Assembly: GCA_038213435.1 (NCBI GenBank)
Contig: JBBQTI010000002.1
Coordinates: 106,266-170,265, forward strand
Reading direction: 5' to 3'
DNA length: 64,000 nucleotides
DNA from: PALSA-610 sp038213435
GTDB taxonomy: Bacteria; Actinomycetota; Acidimicrobiia; IMCC26256; PALSA-610
The first letter of the stretch is position 1; every line of letters starts with the position of its first letter. Positions 50,134 through 58,672 of this stretch are shown piece by piece. Made by a program: the position numbers and the translations under genes. The notes beneath the pieces are model-generated. The model searched no databases. It worked only from the letters and a program-made list of their open reading frames with translations, and was not told the DNA's origin.

Positions 50134-51696
50134 GTGCCACGCGCGTTCCCGGCAAACAGGACGAGGCGATGCCTCCGGAGCATCGGGGTCATTGCCGCGC
50201 TCGCGCTCGTTGCCAGTTCGTGCGACAGCGGATCGAAGTCCTCGGGAACGTCGCCCACGAGTTCCTCGACCGCAACGGCTGTCAATCGCCCGAACATCGT
50301 CTTCATCCTGGCCGACGACCTGTCCTGGAACCTGATCAATGAACGATTCGCGCCACACATCGTCCAGCTCCAGCGCCAGGGCGAGACGTTCAGCAATTAC
50401 TTCGTCGCCAATTCGCTGTGCTGTCCCTCGCGTTCGACGATCTTCACCGGACTCTTCCCGCACGACACCAACGTCGCGACGAACCTGCCGGCGGATGGTG
50501 GCTTCCAGAAGTTCCAGTCCGAGGGCCTGGACACCAAGACCTTCGCGGTGGCGCTGCAGCGGGCCGGCTACGCGACCTCGATGCTCGGCAAGTACCTGAA
50601 CGGATACGGCGACCCGCTGAAGCCCAAGACGGCCCCCGTCCCGCCCGGCTGGTCGGACTGGCACGTCAGCAACAGCACCGGGTATGCCGAGTTCAACTTC
50701 GCCCTCAACGACAACGGCACGTTCGACCGCTACACGGGGCGGGACAAGTACGGCGTCGACGTCCTCAACTCGGACGCCCAGTCGTTCATCAAGCGCGCCG
50801 CGGGCAAGCCGTTCGTGATCGAGGTTGCGACGTTCGCGCCGCACGCGCCTTACACGCCCGCGCCGCGCAACGCCAACGACTTCCCGGGGCTCACGCAGCC
50901 GAGGGACGCTTCGTTCAACACCAACAACGTCAACCCGCCCGCGTGGCTCGGTCAGAGAAGCCCGTTGGGACCGAAGCAGATCGCCACGATCGACGCGAGC
51001 TACCGCAAGCGAGCGCAGGCCGTGGAGGCCATCGACAAACTGGTCGCCGACACGCAAGCGACGCTGGCCGCCGAGGATCTCGCGAAGAACACTTACATCG
51101 TCTTCAGCTCCGACAACGGCTACCACCTTGGTCAACACCGACTGAACCGCGGCAAGCAGACGGCGTTCGACACCGACATCCGGGTTCCGCTTATCGTCGC
51201 CGGCCCGGGCGTGCCGGCCGACCGGGTCGTCCCGCAGGTCGTGCAGAACATCGACCTATATCCCACGTTCGTGCAGCTCGCGGGTGGCACGCCCGCTACC
51301 TCGATCGACGGGCACAGCTTGTTACCACTCCTCCACCCCTCCGCTTCTCCGCTGCCGTGGCGCACCGTCGCGCTCGTCGAGCACCACGGCGGCAACCGAG
51401 ATCCCGCGGACCTCGACTTCGAGGGCGGCGGCGGCAACCCGACGACCTACGAGGCGATCCGGATCTCGACCGAGCACCTGCCGGGTTTCCGCGGTCCGGT
51501 AGAAGCCGTCTATGTCGAATACGACGACCGCCAGCGCGAGACCGAGTACTACGACATCAAGAACGATCCGTTCGAGCTGCGCAACATCGCGGCGGAGCTG
51601 ACCGCGGCCCAGCGGACCGAGTTGCACAAGATCGTGACGGCCCTCGCGAGCTGCCACGACCAGGCCACGTGCTGGGCGGCGGCCTTGCCGGCATAG
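50134..51696 (+). CDS. Sulfatase, lipoprotein (type I, formylglycine-dependent)
   Basis: 520 residues from GTG 50134. Signal: basic start, hydrophobic IGVIAALALVASSC with a lipobox Cys, then a Ser/Thr linker. The arylsulfatase core follows: NIVFILADDLSWN with the first calcium ligands, and SLCCPSRSTIFTGL containing the CxPSR sequence whose Cys becomes formylglycine. Later blocks are PFVIEVATFAPHAPYTP and YIVFSSDNGYHLGQHRL. It should cleave sulfate esters outside the membrane. No formylglycine-generating enzyme gene lies in the window. Confidence 0.94.
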   Translation: MPRAFPANRTRRCLRSIGVIAALALVASSCDSGSKSSGTSPTSSSTATAVNRPNIVFILADDLSWNLINERFAPHIVQLQRQGETFSNYFVANSLCCPSRSTIFTGLFPHDTNVATNLPADGGFQKFQSEGLDTKTFAVALQRAGYATSMLGKYLNGYGDPLKPKTAPVPPGWSDWHVSNSTGYAEFNFALNDNGTFDRYTGRDKYGVDVLNSDAQSFIKRAAGKPFVIEVATFAPHAPYTPAPRNANDFPGLTQPRDASFNTNNVNPPAWLGQRSPLGPKQIATIDASYRKRAQAVEAIDKLVADTQATLAAEDLAKNTYIVFSSDNGYHLGQHRLNRGKQTAFDTDIRVPLIVAGPGVPADRVVPQVVQNIDLYPTFVQLAGGTPATSIDGHSLLPLLHPSASPLPWRTVALVEHHGGNRDPADLDFEGGGGNPTTYEAIRISTEHLPGFRGPVEAVYVEYDDRQRETEYYDIKNDPFELRNIAAELTAAQRTELHKIVTALASCHDQATCWAAALPA

Positions 51697-51916
51697 CCGG
51701 ACCGCTGCACTCGACCAGGGCGAGTGCGCGGAGCTCGTGTAGTCGTGCCGGACGCGACGATGCCTCCCGGCGGGTGGTGGGAGGCATCGTCGAAGGCGGA
51801 CCTCACCCACTGGGAAGGTGAAGTGGTCCCGCGAGCGGGCAGTCCAGCCGGGTTCATCTCGTTATGGCAAACGAAGTCGCGTTGGTATTGCCTCAACGTG
51901 GTCCAACTTAGATGCC

Positions 51917-51946
51917 TTGACAGATATATAACCAGGGAGGGATACT
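51917..51946 (+). promoter_or_regulatory. Promoter candidate for a near-leaderless arsR transcript
   Basis: TTGACA (51917-51922) and GATACT (51941-51946) are 18 bp apart, and the GTG of the ArsR gene is at 51953, where transcription would start. TATATAA lies between them. Either a leaderless mRNA or a longer leader using GGGAGG at 51934-51940 is possible. Confidence 0.45.
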
Positions 51947-51952
51947 AGGTCG

Positions 51953-52270
51953 GTGCCGACCCTCACCGCCCTCCAGGTCTTGGGCGAGCCCAGCCGGCAG
52001 GCCATCTTGGACCTGCTCCGAGACGGAGAACGACCGGTCGGGGAGTTGGTCGAGCACCTTCATCTGAGCCAGCCCGCCGTGTCGAAGCATCTGCGCGTGC
52101 TCAAGCAAGCGGGACTGGTCGAGGCCCGTGCCGACGCCCAACGCCGCATCTACCGCATCCGGCCGGAGCCGTTGGCCGAGCTCGATGACTGGCTGGCGTC
52201 CTACCGGCAACTGTGGACGAAGCATCTCGATCGACTCGAAGAGCACCTCGACCGAAGGAGGCCGACATGA
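51953..52270 (+). CDS. ArsR-family repressor
   Basis: A 105-residue winged helix: LGEPSRQAILDLLRDGERPVGELVEHL, recognition helix LSQPAVSKHLRVLKQAGLV, wing RADAQRRIYRI. No metal-binding Cys motif. Its TGA overlaps the ATG of an AHSA1 gene, the same arrangement as at 19403-20160. It probably autoregulates this pair. Confidence 0.92.
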   Translation: MPTLTALQVLGEPSRQAILDLLRDGERPVGELVEHLHLSQPAVSKHLRVLKQAGLVEARADAQRRIYRIRPEPLAELDDWLASYRQLWTKHLDRLEEHLDRRRPT

Positions 52271-52779
52271 ACGACGGCACGCTGCTCACTGACGGGTCCC
52301 GGCCGGCCGTGCGGCTCGAGCGCCTTCTTGAAGACCCGCCCTCGGTCGTGTGGCGCGCGCTCACCGATCGCGAGCAGCTTCGGTCCTGGTTCCCGTGCGA
52401 CGTGGTCGTGGCGGGCGGACGATGGGACGTCGGCGCCACGATCGCCTTTCACTTCCCGCCGGAGGTGATCGACATGACGCTCACAGGCCGCGTTCTCGCC
52501 GTCGACGAGCCGAACGTTCTCGCGTACAGCTGGGGCGAAGAGATCTTGCGCTTCGAGTTGTCTGCGGAGGGTGGCGGGACGCGCTTGGTCCTCGTTGATG
52601 AGCTGCCCGCGGGCATCGCGGCCCGAAATGCCGCGGGCTGGGAAGGGTGCCTCGACCGCCTGGCCGGACTCGATCCGGCACCGGACGCGTGGCGACCGCG
52701 CTTCGAGGCGTACGCCGCCGCGTTCGAGCCAACCCTTGGTCGCCAAGAGGGCCCGCCCGCCGGCTACCAAGGCGACTGA
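52267..52779 (+). CDS. AHSA1/SRPBCC-domain protein
   Basis: 170 residues from ATG 52267 in the ATGA overlap. RLERLLEDPPSVVWRALTDREQLRSWFP is the typical first helix-strand block, with GRWDVGATIAFHFPP and LAYSWGEEILRFELSAEGGGTRLVL following. It partners the ArsR protein; ligand unknown. It ends 3 bp from the convergent OsmC gene. Confidence 0.9.
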   Translation: MNDGTLLTDGSRPAVRLERLLEDPPSVVWRALTDREQLRSWFPCDVVVAGGRWDVGATIAFHFPPEVIDMTLTGRVLAVDEPNVLAYSWGEEILRFELSAEGGGTRLVLVDELPAGIAARNAAGWEGCLDRLAGLDPAPDAWRPRFEAYAAAFEPTLGRQEGPPAGYQGD

Positions 52780-52782
52780 TCG

Positions 52783-53208
52783 TCATTGTGCAAGCGTTGC
52801 CTCGAGCGTGATCTCGGGCACGGCGGCCAACGCTCTACTCACGATGCACCCGGTCTTCGCCGCCTGGGCCAGCTCGACGAACGTCGCTTCGTCGAGCCCG
52901 GGCACTCGTCCGACAGTGACCAGCTCGATCTTGGTGATCGTCGGGCGGTCGTCAACGCGTCGCAGCGTCACCGTGGCGTCGGTGTGCACCGAGTCGGGCG
53001 GATTGCCGGCTTGAGCAAGGGCGCTGGAGAGCGCCATCGAGAAGCATGCGGCGTGCGCAGCTGCGATCAACTGCTCCGGATTGGAGCCCGGTCCGTCTTC
53101 GAAGCGTGACTTGAACGTATATCCGCCGCTGATGGTGTCACCGGCCGTGAACGTGCCTGTACCGGTCGGCAGATCGCCTTTCCACTCCGCGCTTCCTCTT
53201 GCCGGCAT
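52783..53208 (-). CDS. OsmC-family peroxiredoxin
   Basis: A 141-residue protein with both active-site cysteines in their usual settings: NPEQLIAAAHAACFSMAL and AAKTGCIVSRAL. The N-terminal strands SAEWKGDLPTGTGTF fit OsmC. It reduces organic hydroperoxides. It begins with ATG after a GGAGG-like site and is divergent from the DUF5996 gene. Confidence 0.93.
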   Translation of the reverse strand: MPARGSAEWKGDLPTGTGTFTAGDTISGGYTFKSRFEDGPGSNPEQLIAAAHAACFSMALSSALAQAGNPPDSVHTDATVTLRRVDDRPTITKIELVTVGRVPGLDEATFVELAQAAKTGCIVSRALAAVPEITLEATLAQ

Positions 53209-53486
53209 AGCGACCTCCTCAGCTTTCGTCCGACTTCGTGCTTCCGGCCCACTGGACTGGCGCGCGCCGCACGTTCCTCAGCCCGGCGTTCCTCAGCTCG
53301 TTGCGCGCGCATCGTATGCAGCGCGCGCCGCGATGAGGCGAATCGGTGGAAGCGACCGTACGATCTGACGCCGTGGTGATGGTTCCCAGCCGGTGATGTC
53401 ACCGAACACTCGCATCGACGCCGCGGCACCTGAGTGGGCCGGAGCTCACGCTGTCGGCGTGGGAGGACACCCGCGACACGTTCCAC

Positions 53487-54326
53487 ATGTGGACGCAGGT
53501 CGTCGGCAAGATCCGCATGGCGTTGGAGCCGATGGTCAATCACTGGTGGCAGGTTCCGCTCTACGTGTCGGCGCGCGGACTGACAACATCGCTGATGCAC
53601 GCAGGCTCGACCGACCTCGAGATCGAGTTCGATTTCGTCGACCACGTGCTCCATCTGCGCGCGTCGGACGGCCGGAACCGTCAGGTGGTCCTCGAGCCGC
53701 GTTCGGTCGCGAGCTTCTACGGAGCCACGATGGACGCGCTCGGCGCACTCGGCGTGCACGTGACGATCTTGCCCCGCCCGGTCGAGGTGCTTGAGTCCAT
53801 CCCGTTCGCGCAGGACGAGAAGCATCACGCCTACGACGCGGCGGCGGTGCACAGGTTCTGGCTGGCGCTGTTGCGCGTCCACCAGGTGATGACGCGCTTC
53901 CGCGGGCGCTTCCTGGGTGAGGCGAGCCCGGTGCACTTCTTCTGGGGCGGACCCGATCTCGCCGTGACCCGCTTCTCGGGCCGGAGGGCGCCCAGGCATC
54001 CGGGCGGCGTGCCGCACTGCGCCGATTGGGTCCAGGAGCTCGCCTACAGCCACGAGGTCAGCAGCTGCGGTTACTGGCCGAACGGAAGCGCCGAGGGCTC
54101 CTTCTACTCCTACGCCTATCCGAAGCCCGACGGCTTCGCCGCCTGGCCGGTGTTGCCCGACGCCGCCTACTACGACGACGCGATGGGGGAGTTCGTCCTC
54201 CCGTACGCCGCGGTCCGCACCGCCGGCGATCCCGACGCCTTCTTGCTCTCGTTCTTCGAGAGCACCTACGAGGCCGCGGCCGAGCTCGCAGGATGGGACC
54301 GAGCGGCGCTCGAGGTGACTCCCTGA
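53487..54326 (+). CDS. DUF5996-family protein (5' end in another frame)
   Basis: A 279-residue frame: MWTQVVGKIRMALEPMVNHWWQ, ARGLTTSLM, GRFLGEASPVHFFWGGPDLA, VTRFSGRRAPRHPGGVPHCAD. This is the DUF5996 core and its function is unknown. The same frame already reads ELTLSAWEDTRDTFH upstream, and the true N-terminus (MSPNTRIDAAAPEW from ATG 53396) is one frame over. Removing one G from the GGG at 53436-53438 joins them. The last base of its TGA is the first base of the zinc-finger gene's ATG. Confidence 0.85.
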   Translation: MWTQVVGKIRMALEPMVNHWWQVPLYVSARGLTTSLMHAGSTDLEIEFDFVDHVLHLRASDGRNRQVVLEPRSVASFYGATMDALGALGVHVTILPRPVEVLESIPFAQDEKHHAYDAAAVHRFWLALLRVHQVMTRFRGRFLGEASPVHFFWGGPDLAVTRFSGRRAPRHPGGVPHCADWVQELAYSHEVSSCGYWPNGSAEGSFYSYAYPKPDGFAAWPVLPDAAYYDDAMGEFVLPYAAVRTAGDPDAFLLSFFESTYEAAAELAGWDRAALEVTP

Positions 54327-54616
54327 TGGCTCAGGCCTGCACACACCTCGACACGGTGGCGGACGTTTCACCGTCGAGGCAAGGATGCGAAGACTGCCTG
54401 CGCATCGGCGGCCGGCGGGTTCACCTGCGGATGTGCATGTCGTGCGGCCACATCGGCTGTTGTGACAACTCGCCGAACCGGCACGCCACCGCGCACTTCG
54501 CCGCGCAGCACCATCCGCTCATCCAGTCGTACGAACCCGGCGAGGACTGGTGGTACTGCTACGTCGACGATCTCGCCTTCACCGTCGACGGCGCGCCGTC
54601 GTTCGCGCACCCGTGA
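54326..54616 (+). CDS. UBP-type zinc-finger protein
   Basis: A 96-residue protein. Cys/His set: CTHLDTVADVSPSRQGCEDC, then MCMSCGHIGCCDNSPNRHAT, then AAQHHPLIQSYEPGEDWWYC. This is the ZnF-UBP fold, often a short stand-alone protein in actinobacteria. ATG overlaps the upstream TGA by one base. Partner or ligand unknown. Confidence 0.9.
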   Translation: MAQACTHLDTVADVSPSRQGCEDCLRIGGRRVHLRMCMSCGHIGCCDNSPNRHATAHFAAQHHPLIQSYEPGEDWWYCYVDDLAFTVDGAPSFAHP

Positions 54617-54682
54617 GCGCCGGACCGGCCGACGCGCCGACGTGGGCGTTTCCGCGAGACGACCTTCCCGAACTGCCGGGTG

Positions 54683-55549
54683 TCACCTCTCGATGAGCGC
54701 CGCCGTGAGCTCGCGCCAATCCCCGCGAGGCATCTCGTCGTCGGGTCGGATCACCTGGATGCACACGTGGTCGGCGCCCGCGTCGCGCATGGCGGACACC
54801 CGCTGCGCGATCGCGTCGAGACCTCCCCACGCCACAATCGCGTCGACGAGCCGGTCGCTGCCGTTCCCGGCGAAGTCGTCCTCGTCGAAACCGAAGTCGC
54901 GCAGGTTGTTCGTGTAGTTCGGCAAGGTCACATAGATAGCGGTGTGTCTGCGGGCGGTTGCGCGCGCGGTCGAGGGATCTCGGTCGTGCACCACGGCCAG
55001 CTCGACGCCGATCATCGCGGCGGGGCCGAGTATCTCGCGCGCCCTGGCGACGTGCTCGGGGGGCACGAAGTACGGATGCACGCCCGCGGTGCGAGCGCGG
55101 GCGAGCCCGAGCATTCTCGGTCGTAGTGCTGCGAGCACGCGCGCATCGGCCGGGAACGGAGCCTCGGCACCGTCGAGCGCGTCGAGGAACTCGACCATCT
55201 TCAAGAGCGGCTTCTGATACCGACCGGGGTGCCCGTGGTCGATCAGCGGCGCGTGACTCACTCCGAGACCGAGCAGGAAGCGGCGCTGCCAATCGTTGCT
55301 CCACGACGCGCGTCGCCGCGCGACCTCGGTGGGATCCTGCATCCAGACGTTGAGAATCCCCGTCGCGACGACCATGCGCGAGGTCGAGCGCAGAAGGGCC
55401 TCGACGGATCCGAGCACGTCGCCGCCGACGTCGGGTATCCAGATCGCGTCGTAACCGAGCTCCTCGAGCTCGTTGGCCGCCGCCGCGATCGCGTCCGAGT
55501 CGCCGTAGCGCAATTGCGCCGACCAGATGCCGGTACCCGTGAGTTGCAT
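54683..55549 (-). CDS. LLM-class F420-dependent oxidoreductase
   Basis: A 288-residue luciferase-like monooxygenase-fold protein. Blocks: LEELGYDAIWIPDVGGDVLG, MVVATGILNVWMQDPTEVARR, RFLLGLGVSHAPLIDH and ARTAGVHPYFVPPEHVARAREILG. These fit the TIGR03620 type of F420-dependent actinobacterial oxidoreductases. Substrate unknown. ATG 55549 with AGGAG; divergent from the TPR-LuxR gene at 55631. Confidence 0.9.
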   Translation of the reverse strand: MQLTGTGIWSAQLRYGDSDAIAAAANELEELGYDAIWIPDVGGDVLGSVEALLRSTSRMVVATGILNVWMQDPTEVARRRASWSNDWQRRFLLGLGVSHAPLIDHGHPGRYQKPLLKMVEFLDALDGAEAPFPADARVLAALRPRMLGLARARTAGVHPYFVPPEHVARAREILGPAAMIGVELAVVHDRDPSTARATARRHTAIYVTLPNYTNNLRDFGFDEDDFAGNGSDRLVDAIVAWGGLDAIAQRVSAMRDAGADHVCIQVIRPDDEMPRGDWRELTAALIER

Positions 55550-55630
55550 GTGTGCTCCTATGCCTTCGCCGAGCCTTCTCTCCACGTTCGTGTCATATTG
55601 CTACGGCGTGGCTTCTCTCGGTCCGCGCGA

Positions 55631-57271
55631 ATGGGCGAGACTCTCACTGTGAGCGGTGCGATCGTTCAGGGACGGGAGGCGTTCGAGCGCCAGGCCTGGG
55701 CGGATGCATGCCGGCACTTGGCGGCGGTGGATGTCGAGCATCTGCTCGAGGTCGACGACTGGGAGCGGCTTGCGGTAGCGGCGTACCTGGTCGGTCGGGG
55801 CGAGGACAGCGTCGAAGCGTGGACGCGAGCACACCACGAGTGCGTCCGCCTCGGCGATGTCGCGCGCGCGGCTCGTTGCGCGTTCTGGTTGGCGTTCGGT
55901 CTGCTGAACAAGGGTGACTTGGCCCGCGGTGGCGGGTGGGTCGACCGTGCGCAGCGTCTCCTCGATGACGCCGGCCTCGAATGCGTCGAGCAGGGATACC
56001 TGCGCTATCCGGTCGCGCTGCGTGCCATCTTCGAAGGTGACGGCGCCACCGCACATGCCGCGTTCACGGAGGCCGTCACGATCGGTGATCGCTTCGGTGA
56101 CGCGGAGCTGGTGACACTGGCCCGGGTGGGCGTGGGCCGGTGCCTGATCTATATGGGCGAGGTCGCCGAGGGGGTCGGCCTGCTGGACGAGGCCATGGTT
56201 GCCGTCACCGCGCGGGAGGTGTCGCCGATCGCGGTCGGCGACGTGTACTGCACGGTCATCGAGGCGTGCCAGGAGCTGTTCGATTTGCGGCGGGTGCACG
56301 AATGGACGGCGGCACTGAGCCACTGGTGCGAGTCGCAGCCCGACCTCGTGCTCTACCGCGGCCAGTGCCTCGTGCATCGCTCCGAGATCATGCTGCTCCA
56401 CGGCGCGTGGCCCGACGCGATGGAGGAAGCGGTACGCGCCTGTGAGCGGCTCACCGACGAGCCGGCAGTCGGCGCCGCCTTCTACCAACGCGCGGAGCTG
56501 CACCGCGTGCGCGGCGAGTTCGACAAGGCGGAGGCGGCGTACCGTCGGGCCAACGAGCTCGGACGCGAACCGCAACCGGGTCTCGCCCTGCTGCGACTGA
56601 CTCAGGGCAACGTTGATGCCGCGGACGCCGCGATCCGTCGCGTCGTCGATGAAGCGCACGATCCCATCGCGCGCGCGCGGGTTCTCGGCGCCTACGTGGA
56701 GATCGTTCTGGCCGCCGGGGACGTCGCCGCGGCGCGCGCGGGCGCGGATGAGCTGTCGACGATTGCCGCCGAGATGAACGCGCCCTTCCTACGAACGCTG
56801 GCCGAGAATTGCGCGGGAGCGGTGCTGCTCGCCGAGGGCGACGTGCGAGCCGCGCTCGGCGCGTTCCGCCAGGCCTGGGCCGGTTGGCGGAAGCTCGACG
56901 CGCCCTACGAATCGGCCCGCGTCCGAGTCTTGATCGCGCTCGCGTGCCGGGCGCTCGGCGACGACGACAGCGCAGAAATGGAGCTCGACGCCGCCCGGTC
57001 GGTGTTGCAGCAGCTCGACGCGGCGCCCGAGCTCGCCCGCGTCGAGGAACTGTGCGGGATCTCCTCGGTTGCGGCCGCGGGTGGATTGACCGCACGCGAG
57101 GTGCAGGTGCTCGCGTCGGTGGCAACGGGCAAGACCAACCGGGCGATCGCGGATGACCTGTTCATCAGCGAGAAGACGGTGGCCCGCCACGTCAGCAACA
57201 TCTTCACCAAGCTCGGACTGTCGTCTCGGTCGGCGGCGACCGCATACGCGTATCAGCACGACCTCGTCTGA
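55631..57271 (+). CDS. TPR-LuxR transcriptional regulator
   Basis: 546 residues. TPR-like helical repeats fill the first ~480 residues (LLEVDDWERLAVAAYLVGRG, AAFYQRAELHRVRGEFDKAE). The last ~65 residues are a LuxR HTH: GGLTAREVQVLASVATGKTN, then DLFISEKTVARHVSNIFTKLG. No ATPase or cyclase domain is visible, unlike the other large regulators here. It may control the divergent LLM oxidoreductase (81-bp gap), but no clear operator was found. Confidence 0.92.
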   Translation: MGETLTVSGAIVQGREAFERQAWADACRHLAAVDVEHLLEVDDWERLAVAAYLVGRGEDSVEAWTRAHHECVRLGDVARAARCAFWLAFGLLNKGDLARGGGWVDRAQRLLDDAGLECVEQGYLRYPVALRAIFEGDGATAHAAFTEAVTIGDRFGDAELVTLARVGVGRCLIYMGEVAEGVGLLDEAMVAVTAREVSPIAVGDVYCTVIEACQELFDLRRVHEWTAALSHWCESQPDLVLYRGQCLVHRSEIMLLHGAWPDAMEEAVRACERLTDEPAVGAAFYQRAELHRVRGEFDKAEAAYRRANELGREPQPGLALLRLTQGNVDAADAAIRRVVDEAHDPIARARVLGAYVEIVLAAGDVAAARAGADELSTIAAEMNAPFLRTLAENCAGAVLLAEGDVRAALGAFRQAWAGWRKLDAPYESARVRVLIALACRALGDDDSAEMELDAARSVLQQLDAAPELARVEELCGISSVAAAGGLTAREVQVLASVATGKTNRAIADDLFISEKTVARHVSNIFTKLGLSSRSAATAYAYQHDLV

Positions 57272-57401
57272 GTTCCGAGCTCTGAGTTCTCCTACGCAGA
57301 ACTACCCATGTCGCGTGACGTGCCACTTTGCATGATCCGCCCGATGCCACGAACGCGAGTCCGGCCGTACCGTTTTCAAAACGCGACAAGGAGGACGGAC
57401 A

Positions 57402-57806
57402 ATGTCGGACCAGAACGTTGCCACCGTGCGGCGGCTCACTCAGGAAGGTTTCGTCGCCGGCAAGGTCGATGTCGTCGACGACGTCGTCGCCGACGACTGT
57501 GTCGACCACGACCCCATGCCCGGCCAGGGTCAAGGCCGGCAAGGACAGCGGCACACCTGCCAGATGGTGGTCGGGGGCCTGTCGGACCGAAGCACACTGC
57601 AGGATGACTTTCTGGCGATCGGCGACACGGTGATCGAGAATTGGATCTTCCAGGGGACCCACACCGGCGAATTCCTCGGCGTGCCCGCCACCGGCAAGCA
57701 GTTGCAAGTGCGGGGCATCGAGATCTGGCGGCTCGCGGACGGCAAGATCGTCGAGCGTTGGGGCGTCGTGGACGCCGCCGGCGTGATGGAGCAGCTCGCG
57801 TCATGA
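57402..57806 (+). CDS. SnoaL-like polyketide cyclase/NTF2-fold protein
   Basis: A 134-residue protein with an AAGGAGG site. Typical ester-cyclase blocks: NVATVRRLTQEGFVAGKVDVVDDVVADD, DDFLAIGDTVIENWIFQGTH and GIEIWRLADGKIVERWGVVD. Its end overlaps the next ATG (ATGA). Family members isomerise or cyclise small carbonyl compounds. Confidence 0.9.
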   Translation: MSDQNVATVRRLTQEGFVAGKVDVVDDVVADDCVDHDPMPGQGQGRQGQRHTCQMVVGGLSDRSTLQDDFLAIGDTVIENWIFQGTHTGEFLGVPATGKQLQVRGIEIWRLADGKIVERWGVVDAAGVMEQLAS

Positions 57807-58234
57807 CCACCGCGCCGGCAAACCCATCGGCCGACGTGAGCGCCGTGCACGAGCTGAGTCGGCGGTTCGCTCATATTTTCGAGAGTCCTGACTCGGCTGA
57901 AGAGGTCCTTTCGGCCGACGTCTTCTTCGACCTGAACATGCCCGTGTGGCGGATGCAGCTGCAAGGCCCCGCCGCGTTCGCAGCGCAGCTGAAGCAGATC
58001 AACGAGGGCGATGTCCGGATCGACGTGCTGCGCACGGTCCCGACCGCCTCGGGGTTCGTGACCGAGCACGAGGAACACCAGGACGTGCGCGGCCAGGATC
58101 TGACCGCGCGCCGGCTCTGGATCTGTGAAGTCAGCAACGGATCGATCGTGGAGGCCGTCGGCTACTGCAGCGGAGAGTGGAACGAGGAGCTGCGAGCTCG
58201 GCACGCGGCCGAAGCGCCCATGATCCGTGCTTGA
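57803..58234 (+). CDS. NTF2-like hypothetical protein
   Basis: A 143-residue protein co-translated with the SnoaL-like gene (ATGA overlap). Blocks: SAVHELSRRFAHIFESPDSA, VFFDLNMPVWRMQLQG and TARRLWICEVSNGSIVEAVGYCSGEW. Fold assignment rests on length and strand pattern; no catalytic set is visible. The first repeat unit of a 20-bp tandem duplication begins inside its stop codon. Confidence 0.75.
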   Translation: MTTAPANPSADVSAVHELSRRFAHIFESPDSAEEVLSADVFFDLNMPVWRMQLQGPAAFAAQLKQINEGDVRIDVLRTVPTASGFVTEHEEHQDVRGQDLTARRLWICEVSNGSIVEAVGYCSGEWNEELRARHAAEAPMIRA

Positions 58235-58272
58235 ACCTGGGAGCGAGGAACGGAACCTGGGAGCGAGGAACG
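58233..58272 (+). repeat. Perfect 20-bp tandem repeat (two copies)
   Basis: 58233-58252 and 58253-58272 are identical 20-mers starting GAACCTGGGAGC. A third partial unit (GGAGCG) follows at 58275. The repeat lies between two co-directional genes and begins within the stop codon of the first. Confidence 0.9.
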
Positions 58273-58323
58273 TAGGAGCGTGGAAGAGGCCGGCACTTCG
58301 CGGCGAGGGGTACGGTAGGTGTC

Positions 58324-58656
58324 GTGGACGATCTCGGAAACCTCCGGCCCCTCGAACGCCGAGTTCGCCGGCTTGCGGCGGCGGGCGTCGTCCCCGGCGA
58401 AATCGGTCGCCGCTTCAAGCGCAGCGGCGATCACATCGAGCGGGTGCTCGTCTTCTCGAGGCTTCCCGGCCGCCGCAGCCAGGAGGAAACGCACGGACTG
58501 CGACCGCTCGAGCGTCGACTGCTGCGCTGGCGCGATCAAGGGGCCTCGTCGACCGAGCTCGCGGATCGATTCCGTCGCGGTCCGGCACACATCGAACGGG
58601 TCCTCGCGCTCGCCGACTACAAGCAGAGGCACTCGACCGGGAACGCCGGTACCTGA
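58324..58656 (+). CDS. Small protein with duplicated HTH-like unit
   Basis: 110 residues from GTG 58324. Two copies of a ~42-residue helical unit are obvious: LRPLERRVRRLAAAGVVPGE with GDHIERVLVFSRLP, then LRPLERRLLRWRDQGASSTE with PAHIERVLALADY. The pattern (turn, ELADRFRRG-like helix, HIERVL) resembles a helix-turn-helix. A DNA-binding role is likely but unproven. The 20-bp tandem repeat lies just upstream. Ends 16 bp from the convergent ADH gene. Confidence 0.7.
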   Translation: MDDLGNLRPLERRVRRLAAAGVVPGEIGRRFKRSGDHIERVLVFSRLPGRRSQEETHGLRPLERRLLRWRDQGASSTELADRFRRGPAHIERVLALADYKQRHSTGNAGT

Positions 58657-58672
58657 CCGCGCGGACCTCCCA

